From a virus: DNA of 35,311 nucleotides. The DNA lies in the IMG/VR virus record IMGVR_UViG_3300036846_000988, positions 1-35,311 of that record; one strand, 5' to 3'. The position numbers and the translations under genes were made by a program. Positions 1 through 5,089 of the stretch are shown here, one piece after another. The notes below the pieces were generated by a model. It was not told where the DNA came from. It searched no databases and saw only the letters and a program-made list of their open reading frames with translations. The stretch's first letter is position 1. Every line of letters begins with the position of its first letter.

Positions 1-127
1 TGTCGTGTTTCAGAATTAGTATCACTTAATTTTCGGGATTACGATCAGGAAAATGACTCAATCACTGTGATCGGTAAAGGGAATAAGCAGCGAACGCTAT
101 ACCTGAATGCAAAAGCGAAGATGGCTT
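1..127. repeat. 127-bp terminal direct repeat, left copy
   Basis: Bases 1-127 are identical to 35185-35311. The repeat lies inside a recombinase reading frame that reads continuously across the join, so it marks contig circularity. The exact length of 127 is a common assembler k-mer size. Confidence 0.95.
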
Positions 128-432
128 TGAACCACTATCTAAAAGACGTGCCACATATCACTGGACCATTATTCTTCGGACAAACAGCAGGCCAGGAAAT
201 GACGTCTGCAGGGGTTCAGAAACTTGTTAAGCGTTTAGGTGATCGAGCAGGAGTGGCAAATGTCCATCCACATAGATTCAGACGTACTGCAGCCACCTTG
301 GCAAGAAGACACGGGATGCCGATCGAGCTGGTGATGAACTTCTTGGGCCATGAGTCGATTGATACAACCTTGAAATACTCGATGATCGGCGACGAGGAAC
401 TCAAGCTGTCGCATCAAAAATTTGTTAGTTAA
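1..432 (+). CDS. XerC/D-like tyrosine recombinase, C-terminal part (gene crosses the contig junction)
   Basis: This is the catalytic end of a 330-residue tyrosine recombinase whose first 187 codons lie at 34624-35184. The frame is open from base 1. Using whole-protein numbering, the core residues are all visible: Arg189 in CRVSEL, Lys213 in IGKGNKQR, the HRFR motif with His278 and Arg281, His304 in LGH, and the Tyr313 nucleophile in LKYSM. This set is diagnostic of the family that cuts and rejoins DNA through a covalent tyrosine link. It sits between rusA and the mazG-like gene in the replication arm, away from attP, so a role in chromosome dimer or concatemer resolution, or in lytic recombination, fits better than lysogenic integration. 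The role is inference; the family is clear. Confidence 0.9.
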   Translation, partial: CRVSELVSLNFRDYDQENDSITVIGKGNKQRTLYLNAKAKMALNHYLKDVPHITGPLFFGQTAGQEMTSAGVQKLVKRLGDRAGVANVHPHRFRRTAATLARRHGMPIELVMNFLGHESIDTTLKYSMIGDEELKLSHQKFVS

Positions 433-470
433 GAAGCGGAAGAAATAAAAAGAAAACGGAGGAAACATAA

Positions 471-773
471 ATGAATGAATTAGTCGAGCTGGTAGAACAA
501 TGGGCGAAAAATAAGGGACTTGATAAGGCAGATCCTAGCAAGCAGATGCTTAAAGTTGTCGAAGAAACTGGCGAAGTTGCGGCTGCACTAGCTAGAAATG
601 ATCAAGATGATTTGCGTGATGGCATTGGTGATGTGGTAGTTACTTTAATTATCTTAGCTTTACAGAGCGATATGGATATATATGAGTGCTTGAATGTTGC
701 CTATGACGAAATCAAAGGACGGACTGGAAAGATGGTCAATGGTGTTTTCGTTAAATCCAGTGATCTGAAATAA
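471..773 (+). CDS. MazG-like nucleotide pyrophosphohydrolase
   Basis: A 100-residue protein of the all-alpha MazG superfamily, which hydrolyses (d)NTPs to monophosphates in the cytoplasm. The metal-binding pattern is visible: VEETGEV near residues 30-36 (the EExxE motif) and a second acidic motif in DGIGDVVV near residues 50-57. The length matches the short phage versions. The start ATG follows a CGGAGGAAA ribosome site by about 6 bases. It begins a run of small plus-strand genes after the recombinase, consistent with a role in adjusting nucleotide pools during replication. The exact substrate cannot be read from sequence. Confidence 0.85.
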   Translation: MNELVELVEQWAKNKGLDKADPSKQMLKVVEETGEVAAALARNDQDDLRDGIGDVVVTLIILALQSDMDIYECLNVAYDEIKGRTGKMVNGVFVKSSDLK

Positions 774-813
774 TTCCAGAATCGGAAGAAATAGCGGAAT
801 AGGAGGGATAAGA

Positions 814-1089
814 ATGAAATCAGAGCTTGAATACGATTCTTCGAGACCGTTAATGCGTTTGGAAAAGGGCGACAAAGTTTTCATTAAATATAGAAAAGCT
901 ATCTACGAAAATGAAAAGGATAGATCAAAGTACAAAAATGTGCCAGATGGGCATTATAACGGAACTTACATGGGAAATTACACAGTTGAATGTAGTGAAT
1001 ACCCAGAATTAAGCGGAAAGTATAACTATTGGCGAGGTGATCGTTGGGGTTCTTCTTCGTTCTTGTTCGCTGACGAGAGACCTTTCTAG
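814..1089 (+). CDS. small phage protein of unknown function (91 aa)
   Basis: Not recognised. The protein is short, rich in Tyr, Trp and charged residues, and has no membrane segment or signal peptide. The C-terminal half (WRGDRWGSSSFLF) looks like a small beta-rich fold, but that is only an impression. The ATG is preceded by AGGAGGG at 801-807. The leader ATAGCGGAATAG just before it recurs before the next two genes, suggesting these small genes were shuffled or copied as units with their own translation signals. Confidence 0.65.
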   Translation: MKSELEYDSSRPLMRLEKGDKVFIKYRKAIYENEKDRSKYKNVPDGHYNGTYMGNYTVECSEYPELSGKYNYWRGDRWGSSSFLFADERPF

Positions 1090-1144
1090 TAACAAAAACT
1101 AATTACAATATTGACAGATATTACGGAATAGAGGGGGGAAGCAA

Positions 1145-1567
1145 ATGGATAAAGAGAAACGATGCGAATTAGCGAATGAACTAATTATGCTGATAGCAAA
1201 TGAAGGACGTAAGTTCTTCAATCATGAAAACACAAACTATCGGGATGAAGAAGGGTGCATTTCCCATTTTGCTATCAAGAATGGCTACATTTACTTCGTT
1301 GACGGTTACACTCACAGAAACATTTATGTTTATCGATATCGAAACTTTAAGCGTTGGTTTTCAGAAGGTGGTACCTTGCAAGCCTTAGTGATGGACTTGG
1401 TTGAGTATATCCGACTAGGCACTTCCGCTAATGGCACGAACGGATATGGCGGTGTGTATTGTCAACACTGGGGCTATCCAAAAGAGTCTATGAAGGTTAT
1501 TCAACAAAAAGCTATCGAAATAGGTTTTTCTAAGACTATTGTTGAGGATCTTCGTAACTATATTTAG
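1145..1567 (+). CDS. phage protein of unknown function (140 aa)
   Basis: Not recognised. A soluble protein without signal peptide or membrane segment, with many Tyr, Phe and Arg residues in its middle (around residues 40-75) and a Gly/Asn-rich stretch near residues 95-110. The ATG follows GAGGGGGG at 1131-1138. It lies in the block of small unknown genes between the recombinase and arpU, a region that in Gram-positive siphophages usually holds host-takeover or nucleotide-metabolism accessories. No function is assigned. Confidence 0.65.
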   Translation: MDKEKRCELANELIMLIANEGRKFFNHENTNYRDEEGCISHFAIKNGYIYFVDGYTHRNIYVYRYRNFKRWFSEGGTLQALVMDLVEYIRLGTSANGTNGYGGVYCQHWGYPKESMKVIQQKAIEIGFSKTIVEDLRNYI

Positions 1568-1611
1568 TTAGCTATCCACCAAAATAGTGGAATAGGGGGG
1601 AGGATTTGTAT

Positions 1612-1866
1612 ATGGCAAAAAAAGAACGATTAACTTACTCAGGAGAACCATTCACCCTCGGTAAATGGGGCGACAGTATTTATCTGAAAGAAGCAAGAAA
1701 CGGAAAATACTGTACCGAAATTAGAGAATTCATTCCACAACCACATGAAGCCCAAAATGCAGAGTACATGATGTTTTGCCATGGCTTACAACCAGAACTA
1801 ACCAGAGATGAGTTAAACGAGTTTGCCTTGAAGATCCTGAGTTTTACTGGGTATTTCGATAAGTAG
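1612..1866 (+). CDS. phage protein of unknown function (84 aa)
   Basis: Not recognised. A small acidic soluble protein. I chose ATG at 1612 over the TTG two codons upstream (1606) because the GGGGGAGG ribosome site ends at 1603, giving normal spacing to 1612 and almost none to 1606. It is preceded by the recurring leader ATAGTGGAATAGG (1584-1596). A small GTCGG-TTAT-CCGAC hairpin (1874-1887) lies just after its stop codon and may separate it from the next gene. Confidence 0.6.
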   Translation: MAKKERLTYSGEPFTLGKWGDSIYLKEARNGKYCTEIREFIPQPHEAQNAEYMMFCHGLQPELTRDELNEFALKILSFTGYFDK

Positions 1867-1913
1867 AAATTGAGTCGGTTATCCGACGAAATAGCAGAAA
1901 GCGAGGAACTAAA

Positions 1914-2234
1914 ATGGCTTGGGAAGATCGGGTTAAGGAATATGTACGAGTGAAAAACCGAGCGGATGCTTTAAAAGAATTGAAAAAGTTTTATGATCGC
2001 GGCTTTCGATATGTTGTTCGTGATTTAGATGGTGAGCATCTAGTGCTTTTTTCTTTGAAACCTAAGAAATACCTGGATTTAGAAAGCTGGGGATACGTCA
2101 ACGAGTGTGACCCTAAAGCAATTCCTTGCCAAATAATCAGAAACACAGACATTACAGAAATAAACTGGAAAAACCGAAGTGCAGTCTTGATTGGGGATTT
2201 TATTAAAAAAGCTTTGGAACAGGAGGAAGAGTGA
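1914..2234 (+). CDS. phage protein of unknown function (106 aa)
   Basis: Not recognised. The N-terminal half is rich in Arg, Lys and aromatic residues (around residues 8-35), followed by a DLDGEHLVLFSLKPKKY stretch of likely beta strands. There is no membrane segment. The stop TGA overlaps the ATG of the next gene by one base (TGATG), so the two are probably translationally coupled. A related leader (ATAGCAGAAAGCGAGG, 1891-1906) precedes it. Confidence 0.6.
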   Translation: MAWEDRVKEYVRVKNRADALKELKKFYDRGFRYVVRDLDGEHLVLFSLKPKKYLDLESWGYVNECDPKAIPCQIIRNTDITEINWKNRSAVLIGDFIKKALEQEEE

Positions 2235-2404
2235 TGGACATTGAAAAATGCGTTGAACAGACTATTGTGAAGCTACGGGAAGCAAACTTATTACTTAATA
2301 AAGTTTATGAAAAAGATTCATTTGCAAGAGAAGTTCAAGATGACATTTCTGAAATCATGGACACCTTGAATTACAGGTATTTTGGAGAGCAGGAGGAAGA
2401 GTGA
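2234..2404 (+). CDS. very small phage protein, unknown function (56 aa)
   Basis: This 56-codon frame has a strong AGGAGG ribosome site at 2221-2226, seven bases before ATG at 2234. It overlaps the stop codon of the upstream gene (TGATG), and its own stop overlaps the ATG of the downstream gene in the same way. It is predicted to be helical and charged, with no Cys pair and no membrane segment. The tight packing at both ends supports it as a real gene. Function unknown. Confidence 0.6.
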   Translation: MDIEKCVEQTIVKLREANLLLNKVYEKDSFAREVQDDISEIMDTLNYRYFGEQEEE

Positions 2405-2616
2405 TGAGTGAGGAAGGTTGTGTATATTGCAATCATGGCGAACCGCTAAACGATATAGCAAATTCTAATTTTGCTATCAGTATCGATCAAGAAGAGGATA
2501 ATCGATCGATTATTGTAGAGTATGACGATAGCTATGTTGATGACAACGATTGGTCATACATTAATTATTGTCCAATGTGTGGAAGGAAACTAGCAGAAGA
2601 CGATGATGAAGTTTAA
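2404..2616 (+). CDS. small zinc-ribbon protein (70 aa)
   Basis: Two CxxC pairs are visible, CVYC (Cys6, Cys9) near the start and CPMC (Cys56, Cys59) near the end, separated by an acidic linker. This spacing is typical of a zinc ribbon binding one Zn ion. The tail is very acidic. Short zinc ribbons of this type are common in Gram-positive phage early regions and their targets are mostly unknown. I chose the ATG at 2404, which overlaps the previous stop codon, rather than GTG at 2401; the AGGAGG at 2391-2396 fits either. Confidence 0.7.
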   Translation: MSEEGCVYCNHGEPLNDIANSNFAISIDQEEDNRSIIVEYDDSYVDDNDWSYINYCPMCGRKLAEDDDEV

Positions 2617-2657
2617 TTCCGCAATCGTCAGCGATAGCAAACTGAAGGAGTGATCAA

Positions 2658-3143
2658 TTGAAGACAGATTTGACCAGACAAGCAGAGAAATGCTTATGGA
2701 ACTATACAAATAAAATGGGTGTTTTCGGATGTTTTGAAGTCACTATCGGTTGGTACGGCAAAGAGCGAGTGGACTATATCACGTATTCAACAGATAACAC
2801 GATTCGCTGTTATGAGATCAAAGTCACACTAGCTGATTTGAAATCAAAGGCAAGTCAAACGTTTATCGGTGATTATAACTATCTCGTGGTAACTAACGAA
2901 CTATGGGAAGTGATCCAAGCCGATCACGATTTAGGTTGGAAATACTATTATGAGGGCATTTTGATTTTTGATGAACTCAGCCACAACATCGGCATAACAA
3001 GCGTTAAAAAAGCCAAAAAGCGAAATGTCACGATCGGAACAAGGGCGACTGTACTAGAAAGTATGGTTCGTTCGCTGAATAGAGAAGTCGGAAAACTATA
3101 TAAATTGGCACCATTTTGGGAGTTGAAAGCCAATGAAAATTAA
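2658..3143 (+). CDS. putative PD-(D/E)XK-fold nuclease, MmcB-like (161 aa)
   Basis: The pattern ERVDY (Asp39) followed by CYEIKV (Glu53-x-Lys55) is what is expected of the catalytic core of a restriction-endonuclease-like fold. The arrangement resembles MmcB-type DNA-repair proteins found in phages. A further strand (DYNYLVV) fits the same fold. The start is TTG at 2658 behind AAGGAG (2644-2649). The last 11 bases overlap the next gene. Family assignment is from motif pattern only; it could be a nuclease-fold protein with another role. Confidence 0.5.
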   Translation: MKTDLTRQAEKCLWNYTNKMGVFGCFEVTIGWYGKERVDYITYSTDNTIRCYEIKVTLADLKSKASQTFIGDYNYLVVTNELWEVIQADHDLGWKYYYEGILIFDELSHNIGITSVKKAKKRNVTIGTRATVLESMVRSLNREVGKLYKLAPFWELKANEN

Positions 3144-3333
3144 TCATTATACGGTACTAGCTGTTGTATCAATACTGTTAACAATCGCTGGTCTAAGTTG
3201 GCTATCCTATACAATAGTGGACCAACAGAAGCAGATTGAACAACTTCAAGAGCAAATGCAGCATGAGAAGATGAAGTACAAGATTATTATCAACGATCCG
3301 TTAGTCAGGGATGCGATGGAAGCGGGAGGATGA
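3133..3333 (+). CDS. small single-pass membrane protein with coiled coil (66 aa)
   Basis: An N-terminal hydrophobic segment (about residues 8-28) is followed by a Gln/Glu-rich helix (QQKQIEQLQEQMQHEK) likely to form a coiled coil. The architecture suggests a membrane-anchored protein with a short soluble helix. The gene overlaps the upstream nuclease-like gene by 11 bases and the downstream one in an ATGA arrangement. No family is recognised and no function is assigned. Confidence 0.6.
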   Translation: MKINHYTVLAVVSILLTIAGLSWLSYTIVDQQKQIEQLQEQMQHEKMKYKIIINDPLVRDAMEAGG

Positions 3334-3335
3334 AG

Positions 3336-3512
3336 ATGACTTTTGCAGTACTAGGTACAACGGCTTTTGTCGTGATTATGTTTCTATGCGTTGTGATAGG
3401 CAAGGCTACTGACAAAAAGGAGCAAGATTATGGAAGAAGCTATTTTATGGAACAAGATGGCTTTGATCATCGAAGTGATAGTCACAGAGCAGTTAAAAGA
3501 GATCGAAAGTAA
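3336..3512 (+). CDS. small membrane protein, unknown function (58 aa)
   Basis: One hydrophobic segment spans about residues 3-24 (FAVLGTTAFVVIMFLCVVIG), followed by a charged tail. I chose ATG at 3336 because GGAGG at 3325-3329 is correctly spaced from it; the upstream ATG at 3330 touches the ribosome site. The C-terminal third overlaps another small frame (3430-3522) that has its own ribosome site, so the true end product of this locus is uncertain. Confidence 0.5.
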   Translation: MTFAVLGTTAFVVIMFLCVVIGKATDKKEQDYGRSYFMEQDGFDHRSDSHRAVKRDRK

Positions 3513-3522
3513 AGCAAAATAA
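3430..3522 (+). CDS. possible 30-residue peptide overlapping the previous gene
   Basis: A 30-codon frame begins at ATG 3430, with AAGGAG at 3416-3421 eight bases upstream. It encodes a short amphipathic helix (MEEAILWNKMALIIEVIV and a charged end). It overlaps the preceding membrane-protein gene by about 80 bases in another frame. The ribosome site is good, but the frame is short enough to be chance. Confidence 0.3.
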   Translation: MEEAILWNKMALIIEVIVTEQLKEIESKAK

Positions 3523-3533
3523 AAAGCATTAAG

Positions 3534-3610
3534 CAATCGCCCAATGCCCCCAAAATAATGATTTTGTCCCCGCCAAGGTAACTTCATTATACCAAATAAA
3601 GGGGCGATTG
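3534..3610 (+). other. inverted repeat flanking the arpU leader
   Basis: CAATCGCCC (3534-3542) is the exact reverse complement of GGGCGATTG (3602-3610), leaving a 59-base loop. The right arm lies between the ribosome site and start codon of arpU, so folding could limit its translation. No U-run follows, so it is not a terminator. Confidence 0.4.
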
Positions 3611-3614
3611 AGCA

Positions 3615-4031
3615 ATGATGCTATTACTAAGAGAAGTTGATTTTTCTCAAACGAGAAAGAATGCACGATATGTTTTGAAGAACTACCGTCGGTTGGAGCG
3701 GATTGCAGGTCGTTCAAAGATCGATGTCCGCTCACCGATTATTACTGATATGCCTAGAACACCTAGTAATGGAAACAAGTCCGAGGATGCTTTTATTCAA
3801 AGATTGGATGCAGAAACAGAAAGAGACGCAATAATCGTTGCGCTTATGGCTTTGAAGCTAACAAGCAGACAGATACTTCATTATAGCTTCTGCTTACAAG
3901 ATCAGTATTCTAATCTAAGGATCGCAGATGAGATGGGCTATTCAGTTCGGCAAATTGAGCGAATGAAATCAGATGCATTGGTTGAATTTGCTGAAAGTTA
4001 TCGTCGTGGCAAGCTTGTCGCTTATCGCTGA
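3615..4031 (+). CDS. arpU: ArpU-family late transcription regulator
   Basis: A 138-residue protein of the ArpU/RinA-like type, named from the Enterococcus hirae autolysin regulator. Members are small sigma-like DNA-binding proteins placed last in the early arm, just before the terminase region. The N-terminal half carries a conserved basic helix (KNARYVLKNYRRLERIAG). The C-terminal third (about residues 98-125, SNLRIADEMGYSVRQIER) reads as a sigma region 4-like helix-turn-helix. The gene is followed within 6 bases by three phased TGGCGGT repeats, its likely target. It would switch on the late operon. AAAGGGG at 3598-3604 serves as ribosome site. Confidence 0.85.
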   Translation: MMLLLREVDFSQTRKNARYVLKNYRRLERIAGRSKIDVRSPIITDMPRTPSNGNKSEDAFIQRLDAETERDAIIVALMALKLTSRQILHYSFCLQDQYSNLRIADEMGYSVRQIERMKSDALVEFAESYRRGKLVAYR

Positions 4032-4035
4032 AAAA

Positions 4036-4064
4036 TGGCGGTTTTTTGGCGGTATAATGGCGGT
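4036..4064 (+). promoter_or_regulatory. three 11-bp-phased TGGCGGT repeats; likely ArpU-dependent late promoter
   Basis: TGGCGGT occurs at 4036, 4047 and 4058, exactly one helical turn apart, immediately after arpU. A TATTAT hexamer follows at 4093-4098 with no recognisable -35 box, the layout of an activator-dependent promoter. This predicts a start near 4105. Binding by ArpU is inference. Confidence 0.6.
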
Positions 4065-4104
4065 TTAGTACCAATAATCCATAGTAAGATAGTATTATCA
4101 ATTA

Positions 4105-4261
4105 TTGTAAATAACAGGGCGCACTCCTTTAAGATACGTTGGCAGACCTCCTTTCTGAAAATTATTCCCAGCGTCCTGTTTTTAATTAAGACGGCGACAA
4201 AAAAATCTATTATGAATGGAGTTGAACACACTCCTTATCTTCATTCGCTAGCCGTCTTTTT
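4105..4261 (+). ncRNA. structured leader RNA with two long-range stems, each followed by a U-run
   Basis: Stem A pairs AACAGGGCGC (4113-4122) with GCGTCCTGTT (4171-4180; one G-U pair) and runs into TTTTT at 4179-4183. Stem B pairs AAGACGGC (4188-4195) with GCCGTCTT (4251-4258) and runs into TTTTT at 4257-4261. Inside B, GAATG/CATTC (4214-4218/4242-4246) and GGAGT/ACTCC (4218-4222/4230-4234) can nest. The loop of A holds ACCTCCTTTCT, like the 3' tail of 16S rRNA. Both stems end as terminators do but have unusually long structured loops. It could be an attenuator, a put-like antitermination element or a stable small RNA. No known RNA family is recognised. Confidence 0.45.
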
Positions 4262-4266
4262 ATTAT

Positions 4267-4340
4267 GTCACTGTGGCAGACCGGTATTGCCTTTCTCTAA
4301 CCGAGATACGACTAGTGAGGTTCAAATCCTCACCAGTGAC
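4267..4340 (+). tRNA. tRNA-like element, possibly tRNA-Val(AAC) or a degenerate tRNA
   Basis: A 7-bp acceptor stem (GTCACTG/CAGTGAC), a T arm with the standard GGTTCAAATCC box, and a D arm matching the A-box pattern (TGGCAGACCGG) fold as a cloverleaf of 74 bases. The anticodon arm (TTTCT, loop CTAACCG, AGATA) has a T-T mismatch and would place AAC at 34-36. Oddities: the T stem is 6 bp instead of 5, position 37 is C rather than a purine, and no CCA is encoded (TTT follows). It may be a real but unusual phage tRNA, a decayed tRNA, or a tRNA mimic used in processing. Confidence 0.5.
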
Positions 4341-4392
4341 TTTGGGAGTTGTCAATTAGATTACTCACATGATCTTTGGTGCTTCCTGCTTG

Positions 4393-4415
4393 ATCAGTCC
4401 TTCGGGACTGATTTT
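4393..4415 (+). terminator. UUCG-loop terminator-like hairpin
   Basis: ATCAGTCC (4393-4400) pairs perfectly with GGACTGAT (4405-4412) around a TTCG tetraloop, followed by only a short T-run. It is a very stable hairpin but a modest intrinsic terminator, placed between the tRNA-like element and the next promoter. Confidence 0.55.
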
Positions 4416-4438
4416 AGCCATGATTTTCCTCCTTTTTT

Positions 4439-4447
4439 TGATATAAT
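4439..4447 (+). promoter_or_regulatory. extended -10 promoter of the 4473 gene
   Basis: TGATATAAT is a perfect extended -10 (TGn plus TATAAT). No convincing -35 box lies upstream. Predicted transcription starts near 4454, just before the GAGGTGGG ribosome site, giving a very short leader. Confidence 0.5.
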
Positions 4448-4472
4448 ATAATCAAGAAATGAGGTGGGAAAG

Positions 4473-5027
4473 TTGGAAAGTGATTTGCAAAAAGCAATTC
4501 GAAAATTATCTGATTTTTTTGAGGATCCTAAAAAAAGGATTATTCTTATCAAAGGGTATGATGATGAAGCAAAACTATTAGCATCGTTAACTGCGACCAA
4601 TAGTGCATTCAGAAAATGCATTTTTTTGGTTAATGTTATGGGTGAAGCTGCAAGATTTGTTAATAATGCAGTTAAAAAGAAAGTTTTACCGAGTTCAATT
4701 AACTCCAAAAAAGAATATCCGGTGGGAAAAATGGAAATGTCTTTTTATAGTTATGCAACGAGTTCATCAGTTGCTTATTCAGGAAATGAAGATACTTGTA
4801 CAATAGTTTGTCCTATAGAAACTGTTTTGGATAATAATAATAGATATGAAAAATTTGTTGCTGAATTAAAAAGAATTAAATCAAGAAAAATTATTTTAAT
4901 AACAACAAACGAGCATTCTATTGAAAACTGGGATATTGAGAAGTATGTAGATGAAACATATTTTTATTCTGTAGAAAATGATAATCCGGAACTTATGAAT
5001 AACATGAAAAAGTATGGGATTTTATGA
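4473..5027 (+). CDS. accessory gene of unknown function between arpU and terS (184 aa)
   Basis: Not recognised. The predicted soluble protein alternates strands and helices (IILIKGYDDEAK near residues 23-34, TCTIVCPIE in the middle, KIILITTNE further on), an alpha/beta pattern resembling a Rossmann-type fold, but no Walker A or other active-site motif is visible. The gene is more AT-rich than its neighbours (about 27% G+C at 4501-4560). It has its own extended -10 promoter and a terminator overlapping its stop codon, the hallmark of a moron that can be expressed outside the late programme. I chose TTG at 4473 because GAGGTGGG (4461-4468) is well spaced from it; GTG at 4464 lies inside that site. 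Confidence 0.65.
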   Translation: MESDLQKAIRKLSDFFEDPKKRIILIKGYDDEAKLLASLTATNSAFRKCIFLVNVMGEAARFVNNAVKKKVLPSSINSKKEYPVGKMEMSFYSYATSSSVAYSGNEDTCTIVCPIETVLDNNNRYEKFVAELKRIKSRKIILITTNEHSIENWDIEKYVDETYFYSVENDNPELMNNMKKYGIL

Positions 5028-5048
5028 CCTCAACTGAGGTCTTTTTTT
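5026..5048 (+). terminator. intrinsic terminator overlapping the stop codon of the 4473 gene
   Basis: GACCTC (5026-5031) pairs with GAGGTC (5036-5041) around AACT, followed by seven T residues (5042-5048). The TGA stop (5025-5027) is part of the left arm. This lies just upstream of terS, so late transcripts must pass it. Confidence 0.75.
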
Positions 5049-5089
5049 ACATAGAATTAGAAAACAAAACAGATTGCGAGGTGAGAGTA

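Noticed and set aside
1-127. A true terminal redundancy or transposon end at the window edges
   Set aside because: The repeat is inside one uninterrupted gene and has the length of an assembly k-mer; circular closure explains it fully.
1100-1130. TTGACA before the gene at 1145 as a promoter
   Set aside because: No -10 box at the right distance; the sequence there is the G-rich ribosome site.
4022-4231. A 69-codon minus-strand frame over the same region
   Set aside because: No ribosome site at its start and no family resemblance; it is antisense to arpU's end and the repeats.
4035-4451. A 138-codon plus-strand open frame after arpU
   Set aside because: It runs through the promoter repeats, both RNA stems, the tRNA-like element and the UUCG hairpin, has no ribosome site, and its translation (Cys/His/Phe-rich) looks random.
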